This document shows positions 1-11,756 of a stretch of 64,000 nucleotides of DNA, piece by piece. The DNA comes from Sepiola atlantica (lineage: Eukaryota > Mollusca > Cephalopoda > Sepiida > Sepiolidae). The translations under genes were made by a program, and so were the position numbers. The stretch lies in NCBI GenBank assembly GCA_963556195.1, contig OY744551.1:11430096-11494095 (forward strand), written 5' to 3'. Numbering within the stretch: the first letter of the stretch is position 1; every line of letters starts with the position of its first letter. Below the pieces are notes generated by a model. The model had not been told where the DNA came from. It did not search any database and saw nothing but the letters and a program-made list of their open reading frames with translations.

Positions 1-199
1 TCCTGCAACCGAACAATATAAGCGTAAATGTTCTATTAATGTACATACGTATTTGCTATGTGTTTGTTGGTTGTTTTTTTTGGGCGTGGATACAATGCGA
101 ATGTGTATTAATCGCTCGTAACAGGTCATTCATATAAAAGCTTCCTTCTATCCCCCTCCTTACTCTACTATTTCTATTTCCCCCATCCCATAACACCCG

Positions 200-201
<2 letters not shown>

Positions 202-281
<80 letters not shown>

Positions 282-300
282 CTCTCTATATATATACCCT
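202..300 (+). repeat. (TCTG)n/(TC)n microsatellite
   Basis: About ten GTCT units are followed by a CT run and short TA steps. Open frames across it have low-complexity composition and are not genes. Confidence 0.95.
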
Positions 301-399
301 CTCGCCCCCTCTCTGTCTGTCTATTTCTTCTTCTCTCTCACTCTTCCTTCTCTTTTTCTCTCCATATATATAGAGATAGATGGGATTGGATTATGCTGC

Positions 400-1455
400 T
401 GACATGCATTGTTTGAAGATTGTATCAATTCTGTTTAAGGTCTCCTCAACCGAGTGGAGAAGGCTTGTCAAGATGTGGGACTTTTTCTGAACGCAATGAA
501 AACAAAATATATGCATTTCAATCCATCTAGAGCAAGGGCGGGCAGCATTTTCAGAGTGAGGGCCAGATGAGACTTTTAGAAGGAGATCGCGGGCCAGAGT
601 TAAAAACGAAATCTCAGAATTACTATATTTTGTTTACATGAATAAATTGTACAAAAATTGCATTGAACACTCTACAAATCTGATATTTTTTCTCAAGAGA
701 CTTCTGTATGTGATGTTTTAGAAGGCGCCGATGAAGAGCCATTTTGGAATAATAAAAAATAATGACGGGGGAAGTAGCAAGTTGATCCAGCATTCGTTTT
801 GACACGCCTCACATAAGTACTCTGTTTTATGCCCTTTCCTCGTCTCTCGTTTCCTCTTTGCCTCTCTCTTTCCCTTTTTCTATTTTATCTCAGGCCAAGG
901 ATTTGAAATTAATAGTTAAAGAAAAATTAAATATACATGCCTCATCGCTCTCTGATATTTATACATTTTTATCCCACTGTAAATCTTAATTGAAACCTAC
1001 TTTTACGTCTATGTCACAAAATGATATGATATTTACGGGGAGGTCTACGGGCCGGATTGCAATAATAAAGCATAACAGGGTTGCGGGCCGGACGCTAAGC
1101 CTTTGCAGGCCGGATGTGGCCCGCGGGCCGGAGGTTGCCCGCCCCTGATCTAGAGGCACGAAGTAGTTTTCATCAGATGGCTCTGAAATTTTATGCGTTG
1201 ATGACTTCAAGTAAGTGGACGGATACTCTGTCACCGAACACGATATGAACGTAAGGATTACACAGTCATACATTGCGCTTTATCCGTTGCACAACTTGTG
1301 GAAGTCTCTAATCAGGAAGGAAAGCAAAACAAAAGTTTCCAACGCCTGCATAGAGCCAATCCTTCTGTACAGCTAAGAATTGTGATGTTACGTATACCGG
1401 AATGCTAAGAGTAGCTTATAACATCTCTTGAAGAAGTCATGCGAAGAACAAGTCA
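400..1455 (+). mobile_element. LINE reverse-transcriptase remnant, split by a hAT element
   Basis: Before the insertion the + strand reads NRVEKACQDVGLFLNAMKTK and YMHFNPS. After it, frames read DDFK, LWKSLIRKESKTKVSNACIE and PILLYS. This is the usual order of the C-terminal half of a LINE reverse transcriptase (VGL..N..KT, then the K...F.A.v...LLYG block). It has stops and frameshifts and is dead. The clade is not assigned. Confidence 0.75.
533..1147. mobile_element. Non-autonomous hAT-type DNA transposon, 615 bp
   Basis: A perfect 8-bp target site duplication, ATCTAGAG, flanks it at 525-532 and 1148-1155. The termini are CAAGGGCGGGCAGC and, inverted, CAGGGGCGGGCAAC, typical of hAT terminal repeats. 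The right end is rich in GGCCGG/CCCGCGGGCC. No transposase is encoded. Confidence 0.85.
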
Positions 1456-1462
1456 CTGTATG

Positions 1463-1765
1463 GATCAAAGTGTAGTATCTGTTCCGATGGATACTGCACG
1501 CTGTCCTGTGCAGTTCTAGGAGGTCCACCCTCCCAGGCTTCGCCTCCCCTCTTTGGGGAGAAGTAAGTTTATTGCTTACTGCCTGAGGCGCCCCTACCGG
1601 GGAATGCCGACGGGGCTGCCCGGGCAATTTTTGATGGTCAGAGTGCTCACTTCTTGGGCGCTGGCTTTTCAACCCCCACTTTCCGACCCGACCTTGGGTC
1701 ACATCTTACTTGTGGGAGTAGGATAAAACTGGCCTTGTGCCTAACTCCTGGAGAGGAGTAAATAA
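1463..1765 (+). mobile_element. U2-headed SINE-like repeat, short subfamily (copy A)
   Basis: It starts within the U2-like head (GATCAAAGTGTAGTATCTG), lacks the internal hairpin of the long subfamily, and ends GGAGAGGAGTAAATAA. It lies at the end of the LINE remnant. Confidence 0.8.
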
Positions 1766-1778
1766 TACTACCGTTGGG

Positions 1779-2089
1779 CTTGGCCTTTTGGCTAAGATCA
1801 AAGTGTAGTATCTGTTCCGATGGATACTACACCCCATAGACTGGTATTGTCTTGGCCTTCGGGGCTTGATTTACGCCGGTCTATGGGTCTGTCCTGTGCA
1901 ATTCTAGGACGTCCACCCTCCCAGGCTTCGCCTCCCCTCCCCTGAGGCGCCCCAACCGGGGAATGCTGATGGGGCTGCCCAGGCAATTTTTAAACCCCAC
2001 TTTTCCGACCCGACCTTGGGTCACATCTTACTTGTGGGAGTAAGATAAAAACCGGCCTTGTGCCTAACTCCTGGAGAGGAGTAAATCAA
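1779..2089 (+). mobile_element. U2-headed SINE-like repeat, long subfamily (copy B)
   Basis: The head is CTTGGCCTTTTGGCTAAGAT, as in the 5' end of U2 snRNA. It contains the CCCATAGACTGG...CCGGTCTATGGG hairpin. TACTACCGT is repeated at 1766-1774 and 2090-2098, consistent with a target site duplication. Confidence 0.85.
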
Positions 2090-2149
2090 TACTACCGTCG
2101 GATAATTCAAGAAGAAAAAAAGAATATTTACCACCATTTTTTAAGCCTA

Positions 2150-2565
2150 ACAACATTCCATTAAATATGCCAGTATACTGAAATCATATGCCCTTAATAA
2201 GGTTTAGATGAAAATTCATATACACTAAATGTACAAAAGCAAGGAAATACACAACTTTTTACACTTTTATTGTCATTAAGGGTATGCAAGCACAACAGGG
2301 CTATGTATTTTACTGGTAGGAATTTTTCTTCAGCGCACCCCACACACTTCATCCACTCATGTATAGAGATTTATACTGTAGTGATGTGATAATGAAATGG
2401 TTTGGTTGATATGTAGTCATACCCTTAATGACAATAAAAGTGTAAACATTTGGGAATTTCCTTGCTTCTGTACATTTAGTGTATATGAATGTTCATCTTA
2501 ACCCTATTAAGAGCATATGATTTCAGTATACTGGCATTTTTCATGGAATGTCACTACTTTTGTAA
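2150..2565. repeat. Foldback element, arms of about 130-150 bp
   Basis: The left arm, starting near TGCCAGTATACTGAAATCAT, recurs as its reverse complement ending near 2560. A second copy of the same element lies at 60080-60360. Confidence 0.8.
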
Positions 2566-2990
2566 AGGCTATGCCTCAATACAATGCCTTCTCATAAGGT
2601 TTTTTTGAATTCTCTGGAAAACTAAGGTATGTGGGAAACTGAAATTTAAATGCCATCAACTAGACCCTAGAACCTCTATCTCTGCCTAAAATCAGCTGAA
2701 TCCATCAAATAGTTGATGAGATACAGGGTGGCACATACGTAGTATGTACATACACACGGATAACATGATTTCATGATTGAACTTTCTGGATCTCTGGGTT
2801 GCCTTGGCTAATGATGCGTAAATTCTACACACTTATAGAACCTATCAAATAAAAATGTTGTGAAAAGTTATAACTAATTTGGTTTATTGGTTTTTGAGTT
2901 ATGATTGATCAAAGAAATGAGATTTCCAGCATAGGCCATTCTTGAAGTCTATTAAAGGATAGAGCACTCTCGCGCGTCCCTTGATTATTG
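2566..2990. repeat. Dispersed repeat adjoining the foldback element
   Basis: This block, including the part around GAACTTTCTGGATCTCTGGG, is present as reverse complement at 59665-60080, again next to the foldback element. The two blocks therefore move, or were copied, together. Confidence 0.75.
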
Positions 2991-3315
2991 ATGCACTGGA
3001 GGCAATGGAAACTAACGGGTAACTCATCACACCTCAAATTTCTGAAAGTAGCACTTCTGCATGGGGAAAAGTGGGACGAGAAAAAGCTTCGAAGTTCGAC
3101 GAGGTCAACTTGATGATCCCTACCTGAAAATTGCATAAGCTATGAGAATGTATTAAAAAAGGATATGACGCTAATATGAGCTACTGTAGCTATTGATTTG
3201 CGTAAAGCAACTATTTAATATTTTTTAATAACTTGTACTTTTCGTTTTGTTTTTTTTCTTTTACCGAGTTGAAACATTTTTAGTCTGTGGGAATTTGCTA
3301 GACGCCACATCGTTG

Positions 3316-3317
3316 AA

Positions 3318-3350
<33 letters not shown>
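3316..3350. repeat. (GA)n microsatellite
   Basis: A GA-dinucleotide run with one AAG interruption. Confidence 0.9.
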
Positions 3351-3351
<1 letters not shown>

Positions 3352-3786
3352 TATAAGACAGTCTGTTTAGAAGCACCATGGGCGCCCAACGTGTAATGAC
3401 AAGGGCTGACAAGACATAACTTATTGGTGATTGCGATTTCTCTCTTAGTCTCCCTCACTGGTCAGTTATTGGAACTAAGATCATATTGAATAAATGTTCA
3501 CTGTCTTCTATCAGTTTTGTCTCGAGTTAATATTTATTATGAAAGAAGCTTCACTCAGTCTGGAAGGATCTCGAGTACAGGAGGAATAACTAGTCACAAG
3601 GTATGAATAACAATTTGTGACCCTTAATGTTTCTGTAATGATTATGCCAACTTCGTTGTTACATGTATGGCATAAGGTTGAGAACGCAACAGTAGGTCCA
3701 ATAAAACTTGCTTATTGATCTAGTATCGATTGACTTTTTTCAGTATTTTTCAATAACCTGTATCTTTTTTTTGTTGTTTTTTTTAG

Positions 3787-3938
3787 ATAGTGAAGTCCCT
3801 TGTGGTGACCAGTGACATCAAAGTCCGCTATGCAAGAACGATGGTATCGGCGGAATATTTCAATGACTTAAATTCTCCGGCCCTCGCTGATTTCTCTGTC
3901 ATCTTACCGAACACTGCATACATATCCAACTTCACAAT
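3787..3938 (+). CDS. ITIH-like exon 1 seen here: N-terminal VIT domain
   Basis: The acceptor is a T-rich tract ending TTTTTTTTAG and the donor is AAT|GTAAGA. The exon is 152 nt, 50 codons plus 2 nt, and begins at phase 0 in the only open frame. It reads IVKSLVVTSDIKVRYARTMV, and later LADFSVILPNTAYISNFT, the start of a VIT domain. The split codon AT|G with the next exon gives Met, making the family-typical I-S-N-F-T-M stretch. Upstream coding exons, including the signal peptide, are not visible. The donor lies at the first base of a 160-bp tandem repeat, so similar GTAAGA sequences follow at 4099 and 4258. Confidence 0.88.
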
Positions 3939-4290
3939 GTAAGAGTTTTAACTTTATAGTTTACGTGAAATTATACAAAACCAAAGTGAATAGGCATATA
4001 AAACACATATATTACACACAATTGGTGGGAAAACGTTGATGAATGTGTCTCATTAGTAAAGACTGCTAACATAGAACGAAGTACACACAAATATAAATGT
4101 AAGAGTATTAACTTTATAGTTTACGTGAAGTTATACAAAACCAAAGTGAATAGCCATATAAAACACATATATTACACACAATTGGTGGAAAACGTTGATG
4201 GATGTCTCTCATTAGTGAAGACTGCTAACATAGAACGAAGTACACACAAATATAAATGTAAGAGTATTGACTTTACATGAAATAGCAAGA
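3939..4290 (+). repeat. 160-bp tandem duplication starting at the exon 1 donor
   Basis: Two nearly identical units and the start of a third begin with AATGTAAGAG, with the GT at 3939, 4099 and 4258. The period is 160 then 159 bp. Each contains the same AAAACACATATATTACACAC block. The repeat copies the functional splice donor sequence twice into the intron. Confidence 0.85.
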
Positions 4291-4659
4291 CAAAGGAACA
4301 ATTACGTGTTTTAAAGCCATATTTATTTGTTAGTGATACTATACAAAATCAAAGTGAATAGCCATAGAAAACCTATCGCTGCGAATATAGAATGCAATTC
4401 TGCACGAGGAGTGGAGGGGCAAACAATGGATGAATTCCTTACATCAGTCAAAAGCTTAATAAGGGCTTACATAGAATGGACTCCGATCTGTATTTTTTTC
4501 TTCATAGCTCTATTGTAATTTTCAAAAAAAACAAACTGTTTAAAGCTTTACATATTAAATATTGAGCTTTATTTTGCATTGGAAGTTGATTATCATATAT
4601 ATATATATAAAGATAAATGAAAGAAGATTTTCTGCTATTTTTGCTCAACATTTATAATA

Positions 4660-7600
4660 TCTGGATGTACCTTTTTTGGACACGTTACATTTTTTTACAT
4701 GTTACCTTTTTTTGACATGCTACCTTTTTGGAACACGTTATATTTTTTTGACATGTGACCTTTTTTGACATGTTACCTTTTTAGGGACACGTTACATTTT
4801 TTTACATGTTACCTTTTTTTGACATGTTACCTTTTTGGGACACGTTACATTTTTTTGACATGTTACCTTTTTTTGACATGTTACCTTTTTGGGACACGTT
4901 ACATTTTTTTTACATGTTACCTTTTTTTGACATGTTACCTTTTTGGGACACGTTACATTTTTTTACATGTTACCTTTTTTTGACATGTTACCTTTTTGGG
5001 ACACGTTACATTTTTTTACATGTTACCTTTTTTTGACATGTTACCTTTTTGGGACACGTTACATTTTTTTACATGTTACCTTTTTTTGACATGCTACCTT
5101 TTTGGGACACGTTACATTTTTTGACATGTTACCTTTTTTTTGACATGTTACCTTTTTGGGACACGTTACATTTTTTTACATGTTACCTTTTTTTGACATG
5201 TTACCTTTTTGGGACACGTTACATTTTTTTACATGTTACCTTTTTTTGACATGCTACCTTTTGGAACACGTTACATTTTTTTGACATGTGACCTTTTTTG
5301 ACATGTTACCTTTTTAGGGACACGTTACATTTTTTGACATGTTACCTTTTTTTGACATGTTACCTTTTTTGGACACGTTACATTTTTTTACATGTTACCT
5401 TTTTTTGACATGCTACCTTTTTGGGACACGTTACATTTTTTTACATGTTACCTTTTTTTGACATGTTACCTTTTTGGGACACGTTACATTTTTTACATGT
5501 TACCTTTTTTTGACATGTTACCTTTTTGGGACACGTTACATTTTTTTACATGTTACCTTTTTTTGACATGTTACCTTTTTGGGTCACGTTACATTTTTTT
5601 GCATGTTACCTTTTTTTGACATGTTACCTTTTTGGGACACGTTACATTTTTTTGACATGTTACCTTTTTTTGACATGTTACCTTTTTGGGACACGTTACA
5701 TTTTTTTTACATGTTACCTTTTTTTGACATGTTACCTTTTTGGGACACGTTACATTTTTTTACATGTTACCTTTTTTTGACATGTTACCTTTTTGGGACA
5801 CGTTACATTTTTTTACATGTTACCTTTTTTTGACATGTTACCTTTTTGGGACACGTTACATTTTTTTACATGTTACCTTTTTTTGACATGCTACCTTTTT
5901 GGGATACGTTACATTTTTTGACATGTTACCTTTTTTTTGACATGTTACCTTTTTGGGACACGTTACATTTTTTTACATGTTACCTTTTTTTGACATGTTA
6001 CCTTTTTGGGACACGTTACATTTTTTTACATGTTACCTTTTTTTGACATGCTACCTTTTTGGAACACGTTACATTTTTTTGACATGTGACCTTTTTTGAC
6101 ATGTTACCTTTTTAGGGACACGTTACATTTTTTGACATGTTACCTTTTTTTGACATGTTACCTTTTTGGGACACGTTACATTTTTTTACATGTTACCTTT
6201 TTTTGACATGTTACCTTTTTGGGACACGTTACATTTTTTTACATGTTACCTTTTTTTGACATGTTACCTTTTTGGGACACGTTACATTTTTTACATGTTA
6301 CCTTTTTTTGACATGTTACCTTTTTGGGACACGTTACATTTTTTTACATGTTACCTTTTTTTGACATGTTACCTTTTTGGGACACGTTACATTTTTTTGC
6401 ATGTTACCTTTTTTTGACATGTTACCTTTTTGGGACACGTTACATTTTTTTGACATGTGACCTTTTTTTGACATGCTACCTTTTTGGGACACGTTACATT
6501 TTTTACATGTTACCTTTTTTTGACATGCTACCTTTTTGGGACACGTTACATTTTTTGACATGTTACCTTTTTTTTGACATGTTACCTTTTTGGGACACGT
6601 TACATTTTTTTACATGTTACCTTTTTTTGACATGTTACCTTTTTGGACACGTTACATTTTTTTACATGTTACCTTTTTTTGACATGCTACCTTTTTGGGA
6701 CACGTTACATTTTTTTGACATGTGACCTTTTTTGACATGTTACCTTTTTAGGGACACGTTACATTTTTTGACATGTTACCTTTTTTTGACATGTTACCTT
6801 TTTTGGACACGTTACATTTTTTTACATGTTACCTTTTTTTGACATGTTACCTTTTTGGGACACGTTACATTTTTTTACATGTTACCTTTTTTTGACATGT
6901 TACCTTTTTGGGACACGTTACATTTTTTACATGTTACCTTTTTGGGACACGTTACATTTTTTTACATGTTACCTTTTTTTGACATGTTACCTTTTTGGGA
7001 CACGTTACATTTTTTTACATGTTACCTTTTTTTGACATGTTACCTTTTTGGGACACGTTACATTTTTTTGACATGTGACCTTTTTTGACATGTTACCTTT
7101 TTGGGACACGTTACATTTTTTTACATGTTACCTTTTTTTTACATGTTACTATTTTGGGACACGTTACCTTTTTTTGACATGCTACCTTTTTTTGACATGT
7201 TACCTTTTTGGGACACGTTACATTTTTTTACATGTTACTTTTTTTGACATGTTACCTTTTTGGGACACGTTACATTTTTTTACATGTTACCTTTTTTTTG
7301 ACATGTTACCTTTTTGGGACACGTTACATTTTTTTACATGTTACCTTTTTTGACATGTTACCTTTTTGGGACACGTTACATTTTTTACATGTTACCTTTT
7401 TTTGACATGTTACCTTTTTGGGACACGTTACATTTTTTTACATGTTACCTTTTTTTGACATGTTTCCTTTTTGGGACACGTTACATTTTTTTACATGTTA
7501 CCTTTTTTGACATGTTACCTTTTTGGGACACGTTACATTTTTTTACATGTTACCTTTTTTGGACATGTTACCTTTTTGGGACACGTTACATTTTTTTACA

Positions 7601-8270
7601 TGTTACCTTTTTTTGGCATGTTACCTTTTTGGGACACGTTACATTTTTTTGACATGTTACCTTTTTTGACATGTTACCTTTTTGGGACACATTACATTTT
7701 TTTACATGTTACATTTTTTTGACATGTTACCTTTTTGGGACACGTTACATTTTTTTACATGTTACCTTTTTTTGACATGTTACCTTTTTGGGACACGTTA
7801 CATTTTTTTACATGTTACCTTTTTTTGACATGTTACCTTTTTGGGACACGTTACATTTTTTTGACATATTACCTTTTTTTGACATGTTACCTTTTTGGGA
7901 CACGTTACATTTTTTGACATGTTACCTTTTTTTGACATGTTACCTTTTTGGGACACGTTACATTTTTTTGACATATTACCTTTTTTTGACATGTTACCTT
8001 TTTGGGACACGTTACATTTTTTTACATGTTACATTTTTTTACATGTTACCTTTTTTTGACATGTTACCTTTTTGGGACACGTTACATTTTTTTGACATAT
8101 TACCTTTTTTTGACATGTTACCTTTTTGGGACACATTACATTTTTTTACATGTTACATTTTTTTACATGTTACCTTTTTTTGACATGTTACCTTTTTGGG
8201 ACACGTTACATTTTTTTACATGTTACCTTTTTTTGACATGCTACCTTTTTGGGAGATGTTACATTTTTCC
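4660..8270 (+). repeat. 53-bp minisatellite, about 67 copies
   Basis: Each unit has three related 16-20 bp parts: GGGACACGTTACATTTTTTT, ACATGTTACCTTTTTTT and GACATGTTACCTTTTT. The period is 53 bp (for example GGG at 5158 and 5211). T-run lengths vary. It gives many overlapping + strand open frames because 53 is not a multiple of three; these are not genes. Confidence 0.97.
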
Positions 8271-8955
8271 ATCGAAGTTGATTCTCTTTTCTCAAAAAAT
8301 TTCATGGAATTTTTTTGAAATCAACTTTTATGGAAATTTTTCGCATTAACTTATATGGACACGTGTTTCGTGCAACACCTGCAATCATCAGCATTCGAAC
8401 CCCAATATGAAAGTCATATTTAACTCAGTAGTCGGGTGTGTACCGATGTGCCCACCTCGCATTGTCTAAAAATGCGACAGTAAATTCACGTATTAACGGT
8501 AAAATCATCGGGGGCTAGAATGTTGCATAGCGCTGTAAATGACGGCCTATTGTCAACTTACTTAAACTGGTCATTCTAGCGAGAGCTTTGAATAATTATG
8601 CTGGAAAATGCCTGTTAGAGGATGAGTAAAATGAATTCCCGAGACAGAACAGTTTTAAACCACTTACGTCCCTTTTTGCCCCCTTACGAAGATTAGAATC
8701 AATATATAATGACACTAAACTTTATGTCTAGAATACTTATTCCAATGTTGATCAAAACCCATTATATCATTTTGATTTTGAGAAATATCTAAAATATAAG
8801 GGTTTATCTTTAGGGCTCTTTAAAAAGAAATTGAAGTTCAGGGAATCTAATGGGTGTGGATCAAATTCAATGCAAATTTCATCTATTTCAAATGGGAGGC
8901 TGGGCTCATATTATGCACACTAAAACTATTTAAAATACTCCAAAGAACAAACTGA
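8271..8955. other. Intron 1 segment, no feature recognised
   Basis: This is AT-rich unique-looking sequence with no exon, no transposon coding similarity and no tandem structure that I can see. Confidence 0.5.
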
Positions 8956-8959
8956 AATT

Positions 8960-9345
8960 ATTATTTTTTTTAACATAGTTCACCCCAAACAAGGCAGGCC
9001 GACACTGTAGACGTAAGGGGCTACTGAGCATTAGGGTGTAAGTTTCTGGTGACATCCTAAGTTGGGAGCTGTGCAGCGAGATATCTGTTTACAATAGTTT
9101 TAAACTTCTGCATGTCGGGGAAACAGGGAGCAGGGAGGGAGTTTCAGAGGCCGGTAGCACGAGGAAAGAAGCTAATAGAGTAGAAGGCTCTCCAGCATTT
9201 GGGGACCTCCACAGTGAATAGATGGGATTTAGGTGATGGTCGCTTTGGTCTACTGTATTTACGTCGAGGGGGCACTAGAGCAACAAGTTCATCGGAGCAC
9301 AATCCATTAAAGTATTTGTAAAACAAGCACAAGGATTCAACATTA
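8960..9345 (-). mobile_element. LINE 3' end fragment
   Basis: On the minus strand it reads LFTVEVPKCWRAFYSISFFP and RATGL, then a broken N-S-L-P and MQKFKT.VNRYL. This S-F-F-P-R-x-x-x-L-W-N-S-L-P region is the C-terminus of many animal LINE ORFs. The 3' end is the CCCCTTACGTCTACAG... block with a short A-rich tail. Related copies lie at 12.83, 24.7 and 39.3 kb. Confidence 0.8.
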
Positions 9346-9654
9346 CAGCGATAGAACAGGGGATTTATTAATTTATGTCAAATACTCATTGCTAAACTTT
9401 ATTTTATAAATCGGAGGTATTTAAATTTTCACGTAGGGCTTCTTACTCCTTCTTTTTCCCTTTGCATAAAGCTAAATTAAACTAAATATAGTCCACATTT
9501 ATTCCGCTTACGCGTAGCAGGTATTTTAAAATTCATAGTGTACATAGAAAAATAGAAAGATTATTAATTTTTTAAACATAGAGATGTATATTTTCACAGT
9601 AACATGTTCATCATCCAATGGCTTGGTCAAATCGTTCTAACTTCGAATTCACTT

Positions 9655-9760
9655 TAGATAAAAACATTTCATCCAGTTAACACACATTTAGATAAAAACA
9701 TTTCATCCAATTAACACACATTTAGATAAAAACATTTCATCCAATTAACACACATTGAGA
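9655..9760 (+). repeat. 34-bp tandem repeat, three copies
   Basis: TTTAGATAAAAACATTTCAT with CCAATTAACACACA repeats about three times. Confidence 0.9.
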
Positions 9761-9827
9761 AAACAGGTGTTAGCATTGAAGGGTTTATAACTTTCATGAA
9801 TACCGGTTTCAAATTGTCTCTTAGCCA

Positions 9828-9938
9828 TTCTTCTTCTTCTTTTTTTTTCTTCTTCTTCTTCTTCTTCTTCTTCTTCTTCTTCTTCTTTTTCTTCTTCTTC
9901 TTCTTTTTTTTCTTCTTCTTCTTCTTCTTCTTCTTCTT

Positions 9939-9969
<31 letters not shown>

Positions 9970-10115
9970 TTCTTCTTCTTTTTTTTTTCTTCTTCTTCTT
10001 CTTCTTCTTCTTCTTCTTCTTCTTCTTCTTCTTTTTCTTCTCCTTCTTCTTCTCCTTCTTCTTCTTCTTCTTCTTTTTCTTCTTCTTCTTCTTCTTTTTT
10101 TTTTCTTCTTCTTCC

Positions 10116-10152
<37 letters not shown>

Positions 10153-10166
10153 TTCTTCTTCTTCTT

Positions 10167-10243
<77 letters not shown>

Positions 10244-10245
10244 CA
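9828..10245 (+). repeat. Polypyrimidine (TTC)n/(TTTC)n tract with (TTA)n end
   Basis: About 370 bp are almost pure pyrimidine on the + strand, mainly TTC with CTTT and CTCC variants, followed by about 50 bp of TTA. Such long mirror-symmetric tracts can form triplex DNA. The open frames in it are compositional artefacts. Confidence 0.97.
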
Positions 10246-10654
10246 ACTCACTAGGATTTTTCACACAGCTCATCATTAGTGATTGTTCACTTATAATCAT
10301 CAGTGGTGTACCTGGAGTCTGAGTGACAACAAGTTTCCCCAGATTTACAGTGCTCTCCATCTCGTTCTATAATCATTGCAAATGACTTTGCGTTATCGCA
10401 ACAGCCGCTTACCATTTATTTCTCGCTGGAAACGGCCATTGGTCTTCTCTGTAATTTGGGTGGCAAAATGCCGCCTCAATGTACCAGTATTCTCCGCACC
10501 CTTCTAGTGGAGGTCTGGTTAGTGCTCTCCCTCCTCGGTCCTTCCATCTTCCTTGACCCGTAACTACGATATTCTGAGTATCCAGCCGAAGCTGGCGCCA
10601 TCTCTTTTGGGGGACATGGCAGTTAAATGAAAGTTTTTTGCATTTTTAGTTCTC

Positions 10655-10940
10655 TTAGGTTAGGGTTAGAGTTAGGGTTGATGTTAGGATTAGGGTTAGG
10701 GTTAGGGTTTGGATTGGGGTTAGGGGTTGGGTTTGGGTTAGTGTCGGGGTTGGGGGTAGGGTTAGGGTTATAGTTAGGGTTTGGGTTTGGGTTAGGGGTT
10801 AGGGTTAGGGTTGCGGTTAGGGTTTAGGGTTAGGGTTGGGGTTAGGGTTAGGGTTTGGGTTGGGATTAGGGGTTAGGGGTTAGGGTTATGGTTGGGGTTA
10901 GGATTGGGGTTAAGGTTAGGTTTAGGGTTAGAGTTAGGGT
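10655..10940 (+). repeat. Degenerate TTAGGG-like array
   Basis: About 285 bp of imperfect GGTTAG/GGGTTT units. It is interstitial because coding sequence lies on both sides. Confidence 0.9.
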
Positions 10941-11211
10941 TTTTAATCGTTAACAAATTTCGTATGTATACTGAACAGACAAGTTCAATGCCGATTCTAA
11001 TCAACGCTTCTCTAAACAATTATAATTAAAGAGATTTTAAATCTTTCAGATTTTCCAAGGATTCTGAATTAACAACTTGGGGCAGGAACAGTTATTTCCT
11101 TTCTGACTCTGAACAAATTGTTTCTTTTTTTGTTCATGATTAATCGTAATTTATTACCAAGAATTCCACTATCATCAATTTTCCTAGATCCCTACCTATA
11201 TATCATTCCAG

Positions 11212-11285
11212 AATGAGAACGGCGTAACCTGTCCGTTCTGTGACACAGAACGGACAGGTCACACCGTTCTCATTCTGGAATCACT
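11212..11285. repeat. Near-perfect inverted repeat, arms about 35 bp
   Basis: ATTCCAGAATGAGAACGG and its partner CCGTTCTCATTCTGGAAT surround CTGTCCGTTCTGTG and its complement, with almost no loop. Confidence 0.9.
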
Positions 11286-11440
11286 TTGGATAAAACCGTT
11301 TTCCACTTTAATCCACATGGAGAAAGAATCCAATATCTCTACAAAAATGTCTACAACTCTTTTGAATTAAGGAATACATTAATCGATATTCATCTCGTAA
11401 ATTGATTGGTGTGTACAGAAAAACATTAACCGGATGTTTA

Positions 11441-11756
11441 TTTACTCCTCGCGGAGTTAGGCACAAGGCCACTTTTATCTTACTCCCACAAGTAAGATGT
11501 GACCCAAGATCGGGTCGAGCAAGTGGGGTTAAAAGCCAGCGCTCGAGAGGTGAGCACTCTGGCCATTTAAAACTTGCCTGGGCAGCCCCGTCGGCATTCC
11601 CCGGTAGGGGCGCCTCAGACAGTAAGCAATAAACTTACTCCTCCCCAAAGAGGGGAGGCGAAGCCTGGGAGGGTGGACCTCCTAGAACTGCACAGGACAG
11701 GCGTGCAGTATCCATCGGAACAGATACTACACTTTGATCTTAGCCAAAAGGCCGAG
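11441..11756 (-). mobile_element. U2-headed SINE-like repeat, short subfamily (copy F)
   Basis: On the minus strand it runs from a U2-like head (GGCCTTTTGGCTAAGATC) at 11756 to the GAGGAGTAAATA end near 11441. It lacks the hairpin insert. Confidence 0.85.

Noticed and set aside
202..402. Possible signal-peptide-like frame near the window start
   Set aside because: Hydrophobic look comes from a TCTG/TC microsatellite; there is no link by splice phase to exon 1.
4765..8349. Many overlapping frames rich in Cys-Tyr-Leu-Phe and Met-Leu-Pro-Phe
   Set aside because: They are the three + strand frames, and the complement, of a 53-bp minisatellite. Length and overlap follow from the repeat, not from coding.
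9796..10360. Frames of poly-Phe/Ser and poly-Lys/Arg
   Set aside because: Direct translation of a TTC-type tract on either strand.
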